A stretch of 64,000 bases of DNA from Aphelocoma coerulescens (Eukaryota > Chordata > Aves > Passeriformes > Corvidae), in NCBI RefSeq assembly GCF_041296385.1, contig NC_091016.1, positions 18,761,497 through 18,825,496 of the forward strand, written 5' to 3'. Both the position numbers and the translations under genes were made by a program. Positions 12,201-27,200 of this stretch are shown one piece after another. How positions within the stretch are numbered: the stretch's first letter is position 1; every line of letters begins with the position of its first letter. The notes beneath the pieces are model-generated. The model was not told the origin of the DNA. It was given only the letters and a program-made list of their open reading frames with translations, and made no database searches.

Positions 12201-15200
12201 TGAAGTGATGCATCTGTCTGTGAAAACAGATCTGAATTCCCCACTATGATCTTTCCCAAACTTTGCTGTCCAATGGTGAAGTAATTTCCTCTCTGTTCCA
12301 AAGCTGTACGTTTGGAACCTTTTGGAACACCTGGAGGGAAAAAAGTTAATCACGTTGTATGTACCAGTCTAGGTAAAAAACAAATGAAGGAATGGAAAGA
12401 AGAAATTGGTGCATAAGGTAGTGCGAATATAAAATGAATTTAGGAAACAGAGAATATAATGAAATCCATGACCAGAAATTTCCAGGAAATTTCTGTGGAT
12501 TCTTTTTTTAGGAAGCATCCAGTGTTGCATGGAATACTCCAACAATTCAGAGTGCTTGGGGTCCTTTCATTCAAGCAGTTTATTAATGAAAAAGAGGACT
12601 GCAAATTTATGAAATTCAGGGATTGATAAAAGGGAAGGACTATATTCTGTCAAAGTTGCAATGTTCTGACTTTGTTTAGAATAGCTGAAGTGTGATTGTT
12701 TCTTCTTCAGAATGGGGGCTGCTGTGGAGGAAAAGCCAATGGTCCAGGCTGCTGCATGAATGGAAAAGAAGACAGTGTGGTAAGGTGCCTCTCAACTATT
12801 AGATTTTTCTTTATTTCTGATGTTTTAAAGTCTTAGATCTGACTTCTTGTATGCCCAAGCCCAGTGCTTTTATTTTAGCAATATTTATGCAAAGCAGTTT
12901 AGACTAGTTTATATTTTATGGTCAGAAGAGCATACGTCAGAAAAGGTATCTTTGACATAATTTAACATGCCACTGTGAAAGGAATGTCACTTTTGATTGA
13001 CAAAAACGTATTAGTGTGTTCAGGGTTGAGGCTTCTGACAAGACAAGCAGGGGAATCAGAAAAATATGACTGAAGAACCTTGCATGCTGAATCAGGTGGC
13101 ATCATTTTGCTGTGTTTGCCATGTTTTGCTCTATGAAATAGTAACAGGGATTTGAGTAGAAAGAGGAATGAGTTATGGTTGTATGTGGAGAGCTTTCTCC
13201 TCAGTCACTAGCCATTTGCATTTTCTCTGTCACAGACAATGACATCCTCCAGCCTGTTCAATTCTTCTGAGTTCCAGCCACTGGATCCCACACAGGAGCC
13301 AATCTTCCCACCAGAGTTAATGGTAAGTTCATTCAAAAAGAAATAGCAGTGATTTGTTGGCTTTGTTGTTCTGTACAAGGTTTGAGTGACTCTGTCCTGA
13401 GGAAATGGCAGGGCAAAAATGGCTGCTAATAAAAGAAAATGCATGGGCATGAACCCTTCCCTGTTTTATAAAACAGAAGGTGTTTCAGCCAGGGTGGTTT
13501 AAAAGAAATATGCAGGCCAGGTGCCTGCTCCAGCTGTCTGGCTTTCCTCTCTGGTTCTCACCATATGTGCCTCTGCTCTTGGGTTGCCTTCCTTTCCAGT
13601 CACTGCCTGTCTGGGGGTGGAACAGTTGCTAAAATCCAAATGTCAATTTACTAGGTCAGATGGGAACTTCTACATCAAATATGGATATATCTGAACTTGT
13701 CTCCCTGTGTTCCCTTTATAGTGTAGGAAGAGAAGTAGGAACTACAGGATGTAGCTGAATACTTGTCCCAAATAGCTGACTTTTCAAAAAACTTCTCTCA
13801 CCATAGCAGGAGGGAAAGTTGGTTGGCTCACAGTGACATTAAAAGTTAGGTGAGATTAGTTTCTCTCCATGTTTCATTCCTGTCTTTTCTGGGGATCCTT
13901 CCCCTGAGCAATGTGTCCCAGCAAGGAATCTAATCCAGCACATGACGCATTTACAGCTTCCTTCACATTTAACAACAACTGAAATTCAGTCATTAGTTCT
14001 GCTGCTGTATCCAGCTTCAATGAGTCATGAGCTGCAGCATGAGTAGGTTCTCTTAGACCATAGCATGAGATATATTCAGCTTGAGATAGGGCTCCTCTGT
14101 TTCTTCTCCAAGATGTTCTCCTGCCCAAGGGTTGATCTCACATTTTCTTCAGTCACGGGATGAAGTAGTTAAAAAGGGAATCAGAACCTGGCCTACCAGG
14201 TAATTGCAATTCATCAGTACTAAAGACTGACATTTTTGGATTGAGATGAGAATGGAAAACCCATTGAAGCAACTGAAGCCATGGGCCAGAACCTTGGTCA
14301 GATGGATCCTGCTGGCACAGATCTTGCTAGGGAGATGTGGCAGCAGGATGCACCTGGCAGTATCAGGAAGGGAGAACTTTTGTCAGCATGAAAGACTTTC
14401 ATCACTGCTAGCAGAAGGTTGGGGAATGGCAAACTGCCAACAACAGTGTGGATATCCCAGCCTCCCTATCAGTAACTCAGCTGAGATGGAGCCCAGTGTG
14501 GCACAGGCATGGGCAGCATGTGAGCAGGGATTCTTGGCTCCATGTTGAGGTTGAGCTCTATCTGAATTCCCTTCTGCAGACTCAGAGTAACAAACAGCAG
14601 AAGCAGATGTGTTTCAAAGGTGAGCGTGTGATGTGGATCCAGCCCACAACTCTCAATGAACTGGTGTCTCTCAAATCCCAGTACCCAAATGCCAAACTCG
14701 TTGTGGGGAACACAGAAGTGGGTAAGAGAAAGAGCTGATGCTTATTATGAACAGTTAGAAAACCTTCCATTAAGTATTTTGTGAGAACAGTGCAAATGTA
14801 AACCTCTTTCATGTCATTGCTGTTAAAAACCTATTTAATTTTCAGGTTGCATGTAGGAACAGATTTTCTTCTCAAGTACATTAATCTCACAGTGAATGTT
14901 TTTTCCTCATTCTTTGCTGTGTCAGGTGTAAAAAAGGCTAATCCAGATCCCTGAGCCTTTGTGCTTATTTTGTGGAATTTTGAGAAGAGGGGAGGGACAC
15001 AGCATAAAATATCCCCATAATCAATTGAATTCAGTCGTGACAGGTGCATTTTGAAGGACTTTTCAGTGAGCAAACTCTCAAGACTTGAAATCTTACTGTT
15101 TTCTCACACCAAATAGATACTCCTGAAAACATAAGGGCTGAGGAGGAAAGTTCAGACATATTTAGTAATTCTGTTGTCCTGAGCAATTAGTTCATGAAAT

Positions 15201-18200
15201 AATTCCTAAGTGTTGTAGAGTTCATTGTATTAATTTTTCTTTCCTGAAGATGTTATGTACAAGAGTAGCCATGTTATACAAGTACCAAACAGCATCTTTT
15301 CCTTAAGGTATCGAGATGAGGTTAAAGAACCTGCTGTATCCAGTGATAATAGCACCAGCATGGATCCCTGAAATGAATGCTGTTCAGCACACGGAAACAG
15401 GTGAGCAAAAAAAAGGCAGAACACCTGCGAGGTGAGTGGGGACTCCATGGAATAATAAAGAGGGTGTGAAGGAAAATCCCCAGACTAAAGATTGCTTTCT
15501 GCATGCATTATAACTTTCCCATGCAGGAAATCAAGTGAATGACATGTAAAAAAGGTGAGCTGGGGATGTTTAGCCTGGAGAAATGGAGGCTCAGAGGTGG
15601 CCTTATCACTCTCTACAACTACCTGAAAGGAGGTTGTAGGAAGGTGGGGGCCAATCACTTCTCCCAGGTAATCAGTTACAGGACAAGAGGAAATGGCCTC
15701 AAGCTGTGCCAGGGGATGTTCAGATTGACATCAAGAAGAATTTCCTCACTGAAAGCATGGTTTAGGATTGGAATAGGCTGCCCATGGAGGCAGTGGAGTC
15801 ACCAACCCTGGAAGTGTTCGAGAAATGACTGGATGTGGCTTTTAGTGCTATGGTTTAGCTGATGTGGTGGTGTTCAGCAGAGGCTGGACTCAGTGATCTT
15901 GGAGGTATTTTCCAACCTTAACAATTCTATGATTCCATTTCCTTTAGCTTTGTGATGGAAATGGGTCAACCTTACAAATAGAAGTACCTAGGACAATGTA
16001 GGCCCAATGTCTGGTATGGTTTTTAAAGTGTGGAAACTGAAAAGGAGTTGGGAGTTTGCTTCCCAAAGGACAAACTAATACCTATAGGAGGCCAATATTG
16101 TTAATAATACACTGATGCAAAAGGGTGATGGGTTACTGTCATGTGGGAGACAGCATCAGCATGAGCTGTGGCTTAAAGGTGAATTTTGTTTAGAGGATGT
16201 GATGTTTACAGGCAGTGCATTCTAAATAGTCTGATATAACAGAAGGTCTAGCTAAACTCAGTGGCAATCTAGGCTTTGCAGACACAGTTGTAACCATCCT
16301 TCTGTACCTCAACATTTTGGAGAACAACAATTCTTTTCCTTTGTTTGTTTACAGGGGTCACCTTCGGCGCTGCCTGTACCCTGAAGTCAGTAGAGGAGGT
16401 GATGAGAAAAGCAGTGGCAGACCTTCCTCCATACAAAACAGAGGTCTTCCAGGCTGTCCTGGAACAGCTGCGGTGGTTTGCAGGGCCACAGATCAGGAAT
16501 GTTGCTGTAAGTGACTCGGGAGCACCAGGGCTGTAGTTGAAAGCTCAGTCTGAGGAGCTGCCCTGCCTCGTGCAGTGCTGGTGTGCCCTGTGCTTCTCAC
16601 ACGAGAACATTTGCAAACCTTGGGAAAGAAACCAGCACACAAAAATCAACCCCAGAAACTGGTGGGGTCTCAGCTGGTGTCTGTGCTGCACTGATGTCAC
16701 ACATCCAGCAAGCAAGGGAAACATGGCAGTTGACCTTCCATTGCTGTTATCACCAAGTGGGGGAAGCTGTAGTGAGATTTGACTAATTTAACAAAAAAGG
16801 TATTTAGAGTGCGGGACAAACTTCAAAGAAGCAGATGTGTGTATTATTGCCATGACAACTAGGGCAGTCATAGTGTTAATGTATCAGATCTGGCAAATTT
16901 TCCTCTAGTTTTAAAGGGGAAGGTGTGTTCAAACTCCGTGTACTCTAAGAAAAAAATATCAATCAAGCAGTTAAATCAACCTACCAAGCAAGAACTTTAG
17001 TTCCATGAGATACTGTGCCATACATCTGTATTGGAGGCAAAAACCTTGGGTTCCTGACTGGTACTGAAAAGACCCTTTATACTATCATGGATATTCCCTT
17101 AATGGCAGCTACAGTCATTGAATTTTGGCATGGTTGTGCATACAAGGTCAGAGCATAACATAGTCTTGATGCATTAACAAAACACTGCTCTAAATCTGTT
17201 TCAGGCAAATGTTAATATTGTCTGAGACAGCAACTGATTTTGTGGGCTTTAGGTTTTCCCAATTAATTAAAGGTCAAAAATTGCTTAGGTTTTTAATATT
17301 TATCTGGTGCATTATTTTCACTCTAGGCTATTGGTGGGAACATAATGACAGCAAGCCCAATTTCTGACTTAAATCCTGTGTTAATGGCAAGTGGAAGCAA
17401 ACTTACTTTGATATCAAAAGGTAAGTTACATTTCCCTCTGGCACTGAGGGGAGTGGGACAGTCAGCAGTCCTCTGCCATGGGTTGTTAGGTCAGGCCAGA
17501 ACTTGAAAGTGGAAATTAACATTATTAGTCTGAGTCTTCAGTGTTTTTACCCTTTTTGAGACTAAAGTCCTAAAGCTAGGTCAAAGGTTGGCTTGCTAAA
17601 GAGTTTTGAACTTCTTTGCCAGATTGAATATCTGGTACTGCCTATGTACTTACAGATATGTCCTTGTGAAGAGCTGGTTGAAGATGTGTATTAATGAAAA
17701 AGAATAGGCATGAAATGGTTTCTGTCACTATCCTACTTTAATCCTTCTGGTTTGTTCAGATAAAGACTGAAGCTTATTATGATTTTCTATGAAGAAAGCC
17801 AAGCATCTTAGTTTTTATTTATTCTTAGGAATAATTTTTTAAAATAGGATCCTTGAAGTAAGTGGACCGTCTGATCACTGAATTGAGTGCTGGTTTGTGT
17901 GTAGGCCATGGAAAGGAGAAAAAGGGCAATTTCATTGGACTGTTGGAAACTCGCTCACCTGGAAGCACAGCTTTAATTAGAGAAAGAAGGAAGGAGGTCT
18001 CTTTAATCAGTTCCTGTGCAAAGAAAATTTAACATATAGGCAGAGGCTGCCATAGATTCCATAAATACCAAAGTAAATCTGAGAAGTTCTTCCTGATTTG
18101 GTGAAAAAGGAAAATTTGTGGAGAAATGAAATCAGATATCATATGAAGACTGATTTGTGTAGGTTGAAGGCTTTTTCACACATATTTTCACACATATTAT

Positions 18201-21200
18201 TGCCATTCTTCATCTATTCACCATTGATGTCTCTTTGCTCTATAGAGGGCAAAAGGACTGTCACGATGGATGAGAAGTTTTTCACCGGGTACAGAAAGAC
18301 GATAGTTAAGCCTGAAGAAATACTTCTCTCTGTTGAAATACCCTACAGCAGGAAGGTAAGCTTGTAAGAAAAAAACTTCACTGTCTGTGGAGCTAAAATG
18401 CTCTTATTTGAGTGTTGTTTTCAAAGTTAGGCACCTTTTTCCTGACTGACCTCCAAATGCTTATGTAGTCCCAAGTGGACCAGGAAGCAAGTGAATTATT
18501 TGGAGAAAATCTAGCAGCACGCTATTTTTGACAAGCGGGGAGAGCAGGGCTCTATGATAAAGTATGGCAAGCCCAAGAATTTTTCTAGTGCAAGAAAGAC
18601 AAATTTCACTTTATTATCTGAAGCTTTTTGAGTGCATTTGGTAATGATGAAAAGTGTCAAAGTGATGTTCCCAGAGGTAGAAGTTCAGAAGAAGTAGTAC
18701 AGAAAAGATTTTAGCAGTTCCTGATGTAGAGTGACGTTAACGTGCCAAAGATTCCTGCTTAATTTCTGTGAGCTGAAACAGGAAAAGAAATGGGGAAAAG
18801 TCCATATGGGTAAAAGGGAAGCTCAGTTTCTGCATTTTGTCTTGCAAGATATAAACCACAGGGACTGACAATTAGGGCGTTTTTGCCACGTGAACCTGCA
18901 ACTTCAAATGAGGCTGCAAAACCTGCTTCGAACAGAGCAATGAGTGCTGCTCTGCTGTAGCAGCATAAACATTAACAGAGTGTCTAAGAAGTAAAATCCT
19001 TCTTTTTCCTTTAAGGCTGAGAACATCAGACTGTAATTTTATGCTTATGAATTTTATGCATTGTTAGAGCTTGTGGCCTCAAGTCATAAGATGCAAGGAT
19101 TTGCAGTATAGCGACACATTTTCTTTATAAATGGAAAACACAGATTTACTTGAAATACAATTGTATTATGGGACAGAACTAATAAATGCCTTGTCTATCC
19201 TCTCAAATTTTTCTATTTAACTACTAAGGGAAAAAAATATTTTATTTAGGGTGGTTTTCCATCTATTTCTGAGTGATCCTTCTTTGGTCTTGTGATAAAA
19301 GCATCGCTTTTTGCCAAAATGAGCAACAAGCTTGAGGCTGCCAATGGAAAACACCGTATTCCTCCACCCATGTGACAGTCACATGGCAATTTCACAAACC
19401 AAACAAATGCTTACGAGCAGGGGCAGTGGCTTTAGCCCTAGGTTATATGCAGCTCATTGATCTGAAAAACTAAAAGAACTTTTGAACTCTCAACTTCATG
19501 GTTTCTTGGCTGATCTTTGCTCACAAGTAGGGAGGCTGAAGTTCTTCAGGGCAGGTCTGAAGGTGCTGGCATGTGTCAGGCAAAGTTTTCTGCAACTGTG
19601 ATTTCCTCATGAATGGAAGCAGGGCTGTGTCAGCACACAGCTAGATAGAATTTTTTGGTTTGTCTTTGTTTGAAACTGATGTTACGCCTTGCATTCATGT
19701 AACTTGTCACACCAAGGGTAAGACTGGCCGAACAACAGAAAGAATTAACGTGCTCTGGTTTTTACCAAGAGACCCAGGCAGGCACGGCAGCTGATGGGAT
19801 GGTTCACTTACATACACTCCTAGTGAGGAAAGGTTGTGAGTGCCTTTCCTCCCACAGGACTCCGAATCAAGAAAATTAAGGTGTCTTGTGAGGAGAGAAG
19901 GCAAATATTGTTGTCTTTTTGCAATCATGTTATTGGAAATCTCTTGATTACGCAGTAAGAGAGGAGGCTGCTTTTTCTCCTCTTTGAAAGCTAATTGTTT
20001 TAACAAGCAGAGTGGCAGAATGTCCTCACTGGAAGGATGCTATTGATGCTCCTCTGCTATTATCTGCTGGCTGCTGAGTAATTATTTGAATTCAGGAAAT
20101 GAAGCACACCCTTCAGTTATATCTGCAGTAACGAGTCCTTGATGCACAAAAGGGGCCTCTTGTGAAACTGTTCTCATTGTCAACAGAAGAGAAATTGTTC
20201 TATCCAATAATGAAAGAATTGCTGTCCACTTCAGATTAGAAGCAATTAATGGAGCAGACTGCTGTGCTGTGTGGAGTCACTTGGCTGAGCTATTAGAGAA
20301 GAAACTTGTCAGAAAACTCTCCAGAAGGGCAGTGCAAAGACATCAGATCTGATTCCTCTCTTAGTCTGCAGGGTGCCTGAACAGCAGTTTGTCCTAACCT
20401 GCAGTACAGGCAAGAGGACTGACCATGCTGTGACTCCAGGGTGACGCTGTTACACGTGTGTCTGGTAGAGTGTTAATCTCATATTTACTGCCACTCTTCA
20501 TAGGAGAGCTGCTGAGTTTTGTGTGTAGTTGCTGGTGCATTTAAAAGAATTTCCTCTCTCTGTGGAGACCAGGATAGTAACTGAGAATTCTATTTGCAGT
20601 CAACAGATTGAATTTTTCTGTTTTTATTAATTAGTCTGGTCTACTCTAGAACTGAGTGATATTTGTGATTATTGATACCAGTTCTTGCAGATTTCAAAGA
20701 ATTCTGGAGGGAAGGGGTTTAGGATATGGGTTTTACTGATGAGACTTCCAGCCTAGCAGCCTGGGAAGAAGAAAAACTTGCTGAGAAACTGTAATTTTGT
20801 TTATGTACAAATAATCTGTCTTGGTTCTTCCTCTTGAGATATGAAAAAATGTGACAGGTATGAGCAGATCTCTGTCAAAGCTTCTTTCCCCCCCAGTTCT
20901 AGGTTGGCTAGTAACTGATACTGAACTGATACATTAGAATTAATAATTGAATTATGTGAAAATAAATAGTGCTGCCTCAACAAACATGTCCTGCTTGGCC
21001 CTGCAGAGTGAATCAACCAGATACTGTTCCCTGGAATAGCTCGTTCATGTTGAGATAGGTTAACAGCTTGTCCACATTTATACTCCAAAGCATGCCAAGG
21101 TAGAGAATAAAGAAATATTTTCTTGTCTTCCAGGGTGAATATTTGTCAGCTTTCAAGCAGGCTTCCCGTCGTGAGGATGACATTGCTATTGTGACCTGTG

Positions 21201-24200
21201 GGATGAGAGTCCTGTTCCAAGATGGCACAAGCCGAGTGGAGGAGATAAAACTAAGCTATGGAGGAATGGCTCCTACCACTGTCCTGGCTCTAAAAACTTG
21301 CAAGCAACTCACTGGCAGGTAGGAGTTTTTCTGTGATAAAAAGACTGTCTAATGGAACTGTGCTGATTTTTACAGGAGCAGTTTAAATATCTAAAAATAT
21401 CCTAAATCCTCTTTAAAAGTTAAAGAAGAAAGGGGAAGAAGTATAGTTATGCTTCTGCAGCAGTGTTTTGTGTAATGCTTTGCTTCCTCCAGTATTCCTT
21501 GCCCTCAAAGATCCATGTCATTCTCTCATTCAGAGAGCCATTTTCTTGCCAATTGTCTCATCCATTGAACTGGACAGAAGCTAGATGCATGCATGACCTG
21601 CAAAACTGGGTTCATTTCAAACTGGCCGGAAAAATTAATGCTTTTATAATGTCATAGCTTTGCCACATCTTTAGGAAAGATACCATGAGCCCAAGATGAC
21701 AGCAAAGCACACACACGTGCTAAGAACAGATAGAACTGATGGCTGTTGCTTGAGAGCTTGTGGGAACAGCATGAAGCTGTGTCAGGGGAGGTTTGCTTTG
21801 GATATTAGAAAAAGGTTCTTCACCCAGAGGGTGGTTGGGCACTGGAACAGTGGAACAGGCTCCCCAGGGCAGTGGTCACAGCACCAAGCCTGAGAGAGTT
21901 CAGGAAGCCTTTGGACAACGCTCTCAGGCACATGGTGTGACCCTTGGGGTGTTCTGTGCAAGGCCTGGAGCTGGACTCGATGATCCTGATGGGCCCCTTC
22001 CAACTCAGCATATTCCATGATTCTGTGTCAGAAGAGTTAGTCTCCCCTGGTAAATTTAGGTCTGAACAAGGGCTCTGTGTCACCTTTGTTCCCTTGCAGA
22101 GACTGGAATGAGAAGCTGCTGCAGGATGCCTGCCGCTTACTGTCGGGTGAGATGGATCTGTCTCCTTCTGCGCCTGGTGGGATGGTGGATTTCCGACGCA
22201 CACTCACCCTCAGCTTCTTCTTCAAGTTCTACCTGACAGTCCTTCAGAAACTGAGCAAGAGTGGCACTGTGAGTGCTCCTTGGGAAGGCAGATTTGGGGA
22301 AGGAGAACCTCTTTGTGCTGCCTTGGTGGGGAAGGCACGGGGAGGGTTCAGATTTGAGCAGAGTCACACCTGATCCATGCTGCAATAGCTGCTAGAGCTA
22401 CTCTACTGCTTGCATAACAGTGACTTTTGTATCTTCCCACTTGCTTCCTCGTGGCACCCTCACCTTGTGGTGGAAGGGTGTTGCTCTGTGGGTTCACAGG
22501 ATGATTCCTGGACTTCTCCCATTTGCTACATTACAAGTGGTTCTGTGGCTCTGTGGTTATGCTTGGCACCGAGCCTGAGCCTCGTTTGCCTTTAACTCAG
22601 TAGATTATGGATTACCTTAAGTGGAAGATGGAGAATGGAGAATATTCTGAGCTACCAGGGAATGTGAGAAGAATTGGAAGGGAAGGTGATCTTCTTTAAT
22701 ATGTCTTTGGCAGAAAAATATGTGTGAGCCCGTCCCTTCAAACTACATCAGTGCTACAGAGCTGTTTCACAAAGATCCCATTGCAAATGCCCAGCTCTTC
22801 CAAGTAAGTAGAAACTTTCCCAAGTAAGTAGCAGTGTCAGCATGGCATAGATGCAGGCTTTTCTGTAGCTCAAACTGTGCTTCTTATCTTCTTATCTCCC
22901 TGAGTATGGTCATCACATAAACTTACAAAATGCCATGTGTGAAGCTTGTATTTGGGTCTCAGTCCTTTCCTCACTTTAGGATACAATTCTTTCCTACCAT
23001 TGCCCAAGACTGTTGCTGACAGCTTTATAAAAATCGCTTTTCCTCCTGTAGCCAGCTCTGTATCCAAACTGAAATTCCCCTTTGGCTTTCCCCAGTTACA
23101 GCCTGCCTTTCTTGGCACCTCTCAGGCTTCAGACTCAGGATGTATCTTCTTTCTTAATTCTCTGTTAGTGACCCGTTCTCTTCGGCGTGGAGAGTAGAAT
23201 CCAGTTTCAGAACTTGAACCTTCTTATGCAAGCTGTGAAATCAAACCCTTCTCTTCCACAGCAATTTCAAAACCCAACCTCCTTTCACTTCATTCCCTAC
23301 AGCTCCCCTCTGTGTAGCTGCATCTTCTGGCATCTTGTTTACCTTCCTTTCCCACAGGACTGAGCCCCCGTCCCATTCCCCATTCACTAGAATGTCTCAC
23401 ACTGCCTTTTGCTCTCCCATCAATGCTTCCATCCCCTTCCACCCAAGCCAGTAGTAGTCAGCCCTGTGTTTTACTCCAGGAAGTGCCCAAGGGGCAGGCC
23501 GTGGAAGACATGGTGGGCCGGCCTCTGGTGCACGTTTCAGCAGCCAAACAAGCCAGTGGAGAAGCTGTGTACTGCGATGACATCCCTCACTATGAGAACG
23601 AGCTGTACCTAACGCTGGTGACCAGCACCAAGGCCCACGCTAAGATCCTGTAAGTGTCGCTTCTGACTTTCAGATGTTGGAAGCATCCGGTGCCTGGTGG
23701 CTTAGAAAACATCAATCTGTCAGGGTGTGGGTGAGGGAAAGGTTTTTGCTTAGGTGGGAACTGCAGTTCCTTGCACATTGTTACATGGAGGCGAGCAGTG
23801 TGTGTGACAGCTGCCTTGCAAGTCTGCGTCAGTGGGAATATGAGAGAATTAACACCAAACTTTGGGCTCTGCTGAAGCACAAAAGCCCTCAGCCTAGGCA
23901 AACTTTCTGCATTTCCCATCTCTTATACTCAGGCATGCAGGATTAAAAAGGAGCAGGGTAGGAGAGCACCACAGTGGCTGAGGAGATGTCATTTTAATCA
24001 CTAACCAGAGCATGCAGCTTGAAGATTCTCCTGTCTGCCTGAAAAATTAGGTTGTAAGATGCAGTTCTACCAGCACTCCTGCTGATGAGTCAGCTGTGTG
24101 CACTGGGTTTTGCCTTGCATGGTGCTTGCCTGCACTGGCTGTGGTCAAACCCCTCTGCACAAAAGTAATTTGTGAATTGGCTTCAGCTACAAGGTGTAGC

Positions 24201-27200
24201 CCTGCTTGTGTTAGGCTGTAGCAAGGTGGACAGGTCAGCATTTGGATGTGCAGCTGTCTCAGAAAACATCTTGTCCATGCAGAGCATGACTGGTACCTAA
24301 TTAATAACAATAGTGACTAACCAACTCCAAAAACACAGTCCTGCAGGTAATGCCATCTACATTCTCATATGAATTTTAATGCTGTCATATTGCAGGACTG
24401 ACTGCCCACACAATCCCTAATTTTGTTTACATGGTGGTGTCTCTGCAAGCTCATCTGCCCTCAGCTGCTTTGATGTGGGACACTCTGTGTTGCACTGGCT
24501 CGTGTCATCCTCAGCAGCCTTGCAATGTGCTGTTCATTCCTTAGGCAATACTTCCTGCCTAGTTAGGCTTCCTGTCCAGAGGTTTCCCATTGTGGCATGG
24601 GCAGCATGATGGTCATGGATGCAAGGATGTAGTAGTTGGCTCCCAGGTTATGAAAGAAACTGCTCTGTCATCATAGTTAATTTTCAGGTGTTGCAATGTG
24701 CAATGCAGACACTTAAGTGTTGTTACTACCACCAGGGCAGATGGGGAGATAGAGAAAGCATCACATCCATGCTTGTGACCACAACATGCAGTGTTTTCTA
24801 GAGGTTGCTGTACACATTCTCATGCATTTGTGTTGTGTACACATATTTCAGGCTGGGACCCTCTAATATTCTGTAGAGGAAGTAGTAGAATATTTAATCA
24901 GGGGGCAAAAGTATCTCAATGATTTTGGCAGTCAAAATATTGAATCTGAAAACTTCTACCTCATCTGAGTTAGATTTTGAGCACCAAGTGTAAATCAGAC
25001 ATCATCTGCCTCTGCATTTGTAACTAAGGGAAAGTGTTAGGGGGTTGTTTATGAGCTACTGCTGCAGAAACACAGGAAAGAGAACTTTCCAAAGAAAAAC
25101 AGAATTTTGTGTTCCTGCTGTCTAAGGGTTCATGTAGGAAAGTGCATTCATATATTTAATGTCTTTTTTAAAAAGTCTGTGGCTCACTGGGATGCAGTAA
25201 CAGCTGCTTTCAGGCACAGTTTATATCAAAGTTTCAGGAATCTAAACAAGTTGCTGAAAAAATTGCAGCAATTTACAGAAGGCAATAAATCATTCAGTCA
25301 GCAAAATCAAAGCCACAGCTCTTCTATTCACAACTGTTTCTGTAAAGCCAATGTACAGAATATTGCATGAGGAACCTGAAAATCTTTTGTAATGTATTTT
25401 TTACTAAGTTCTCCATATAAAAATCAAATTATTGCCCTTTTTTAGTTATTTTGTCTCTGAGTTTTAAATCTATATATGATTCAAGCAGGCAAGCATTTTG
25501 GTTAGATACCTCTTTTGCTGATTACCAAAGAAAGCCTTTCATGAAGGTTTTTGTCTTTTTGAGCGTCACTTCTTTTGCATCCTCTTAAAAACCCTGAAGC
25601 CTCCTTGTGATTGATCCTCAATTTCTCCCTGGTCCACCCATGAGAGATGATACATGTCTGCACTAAAAATTCATATTTATGAATAAACAGGGAATTCTTG
25701 CCTTCATGGCAAAAATCATGGCAGCTAAGAAGACAGTGGAAGCACAGCATCACTAACACCAACTTGTCATCAAAGAATCTTTAGTACATGTGGCAACTGG
25801 ATCAAGTTCAGATGTGTCTTAGGGAAAAGATGTGTGACATAGTCCAAAGAAGCAGGCTGGTGATCAGTCTCACAGTCAGGATTAACATTTTTATATAGAT
25901 CCCAAAAGATTTTAGTCTAATACGTTTTGCTTTCTGTCACGGTCTCGCATGATATTCACGTGGCATAGCCAGCCTTGAGGGAATCAGGCCTGAATTTGTA
26001 TTGGAATCTCATAATCACTTACACAAAGAAAAAATGAGAAATAACACTCTCTCTCCTTCTTTCTGTAGTTCTGTAGATGCATCTGAAGCTCAGAGTGTTC
26101 CTGGGTTTGTGTGCTTTGTCTCCGCCAAGGATGTTCCTGGCAGTAACATCACCGGCATCGCTAATGATGAGACTGTCTTTGCTAAGGATGTGGTATGTAG
26201 CTAAAAATAGCCTTCTTCAATCATGCTGCTCAGGAGATAACATTTCTCATATTGTCCAGTCAAGGCCTCTGCCTTATGCAGAGATAATTCTAACTGCACT
26301 GGGGTCAATGGAAATCTCGGTGCCAAATTCAGTAAGGCCCAGGTCCCTTTGCCATGTGCCCCTCTCCTCTGTGTTATCTCCACGATTCTTCTCTAAGCTG
26401 CAGCCCCCTGGGACAGGCTCGCTCACTCAGTTGCTGTCCAAATTTGCTTGTGATCATTTTCCCTGGGCTGATTTTAAATAGACTGGTCTGAACAAACAGA
26501 TGAAAAACTGCATAAAAGGAATAGACAAAGAAAATTATCACGAGTTTCTCGTTACTGCATACACACACCCCAAATGATGGTGGGTCCTAATCTTGCCTGT
26601 AGGTCACCTGCGTGGGTCATATCATCGGTGCAGTCCTTGCAGACACACAGGAACATTCCAGGAGAGCAGCTAAAGCTGTGAAGATTAAGTATGAAGAACT
26701 TAAACCTATTGTCACAATTCAGGTGAGATGGCTCAGGTCTGCACCTGCAGTTGGCTTGGGACACCCTGATGTCTAGTTCTGTTCTCACACCTGTGGTTAC
26801 TTAACCCCACGTTGTGTTTGTGGGTGCAACAGGATATGGAGAGAAGGAATAATTTTGTATTTAAATATACAGAAGGCACATCTTTGATGCCCTACTGATT
26901 TAGAGTACATTAACTTTTTCTGTGCTATTTAAAGCTGAAACAAATAAACCAAACTCAGGCAGATATATTATGCTCAGCAGAAATTTGTTTAAATGAACAA
27001 GGTTACTGTGAGTTACATTCTTACCCACAGAGACTTGCTTTTAATGTTGTCTGGTATGACCCTGCTGGCTTCACTGATATCCATTCCCTCTTCATTCTCT
27101 CATTTATAACAAGCAATAACAAGGTGTGAAAATGTCTTTTCTAGCTCTGTCACTGCACTGCTCCTCTGAGATTTCTGCAGACCACTTGTCAAGTTTCTAA

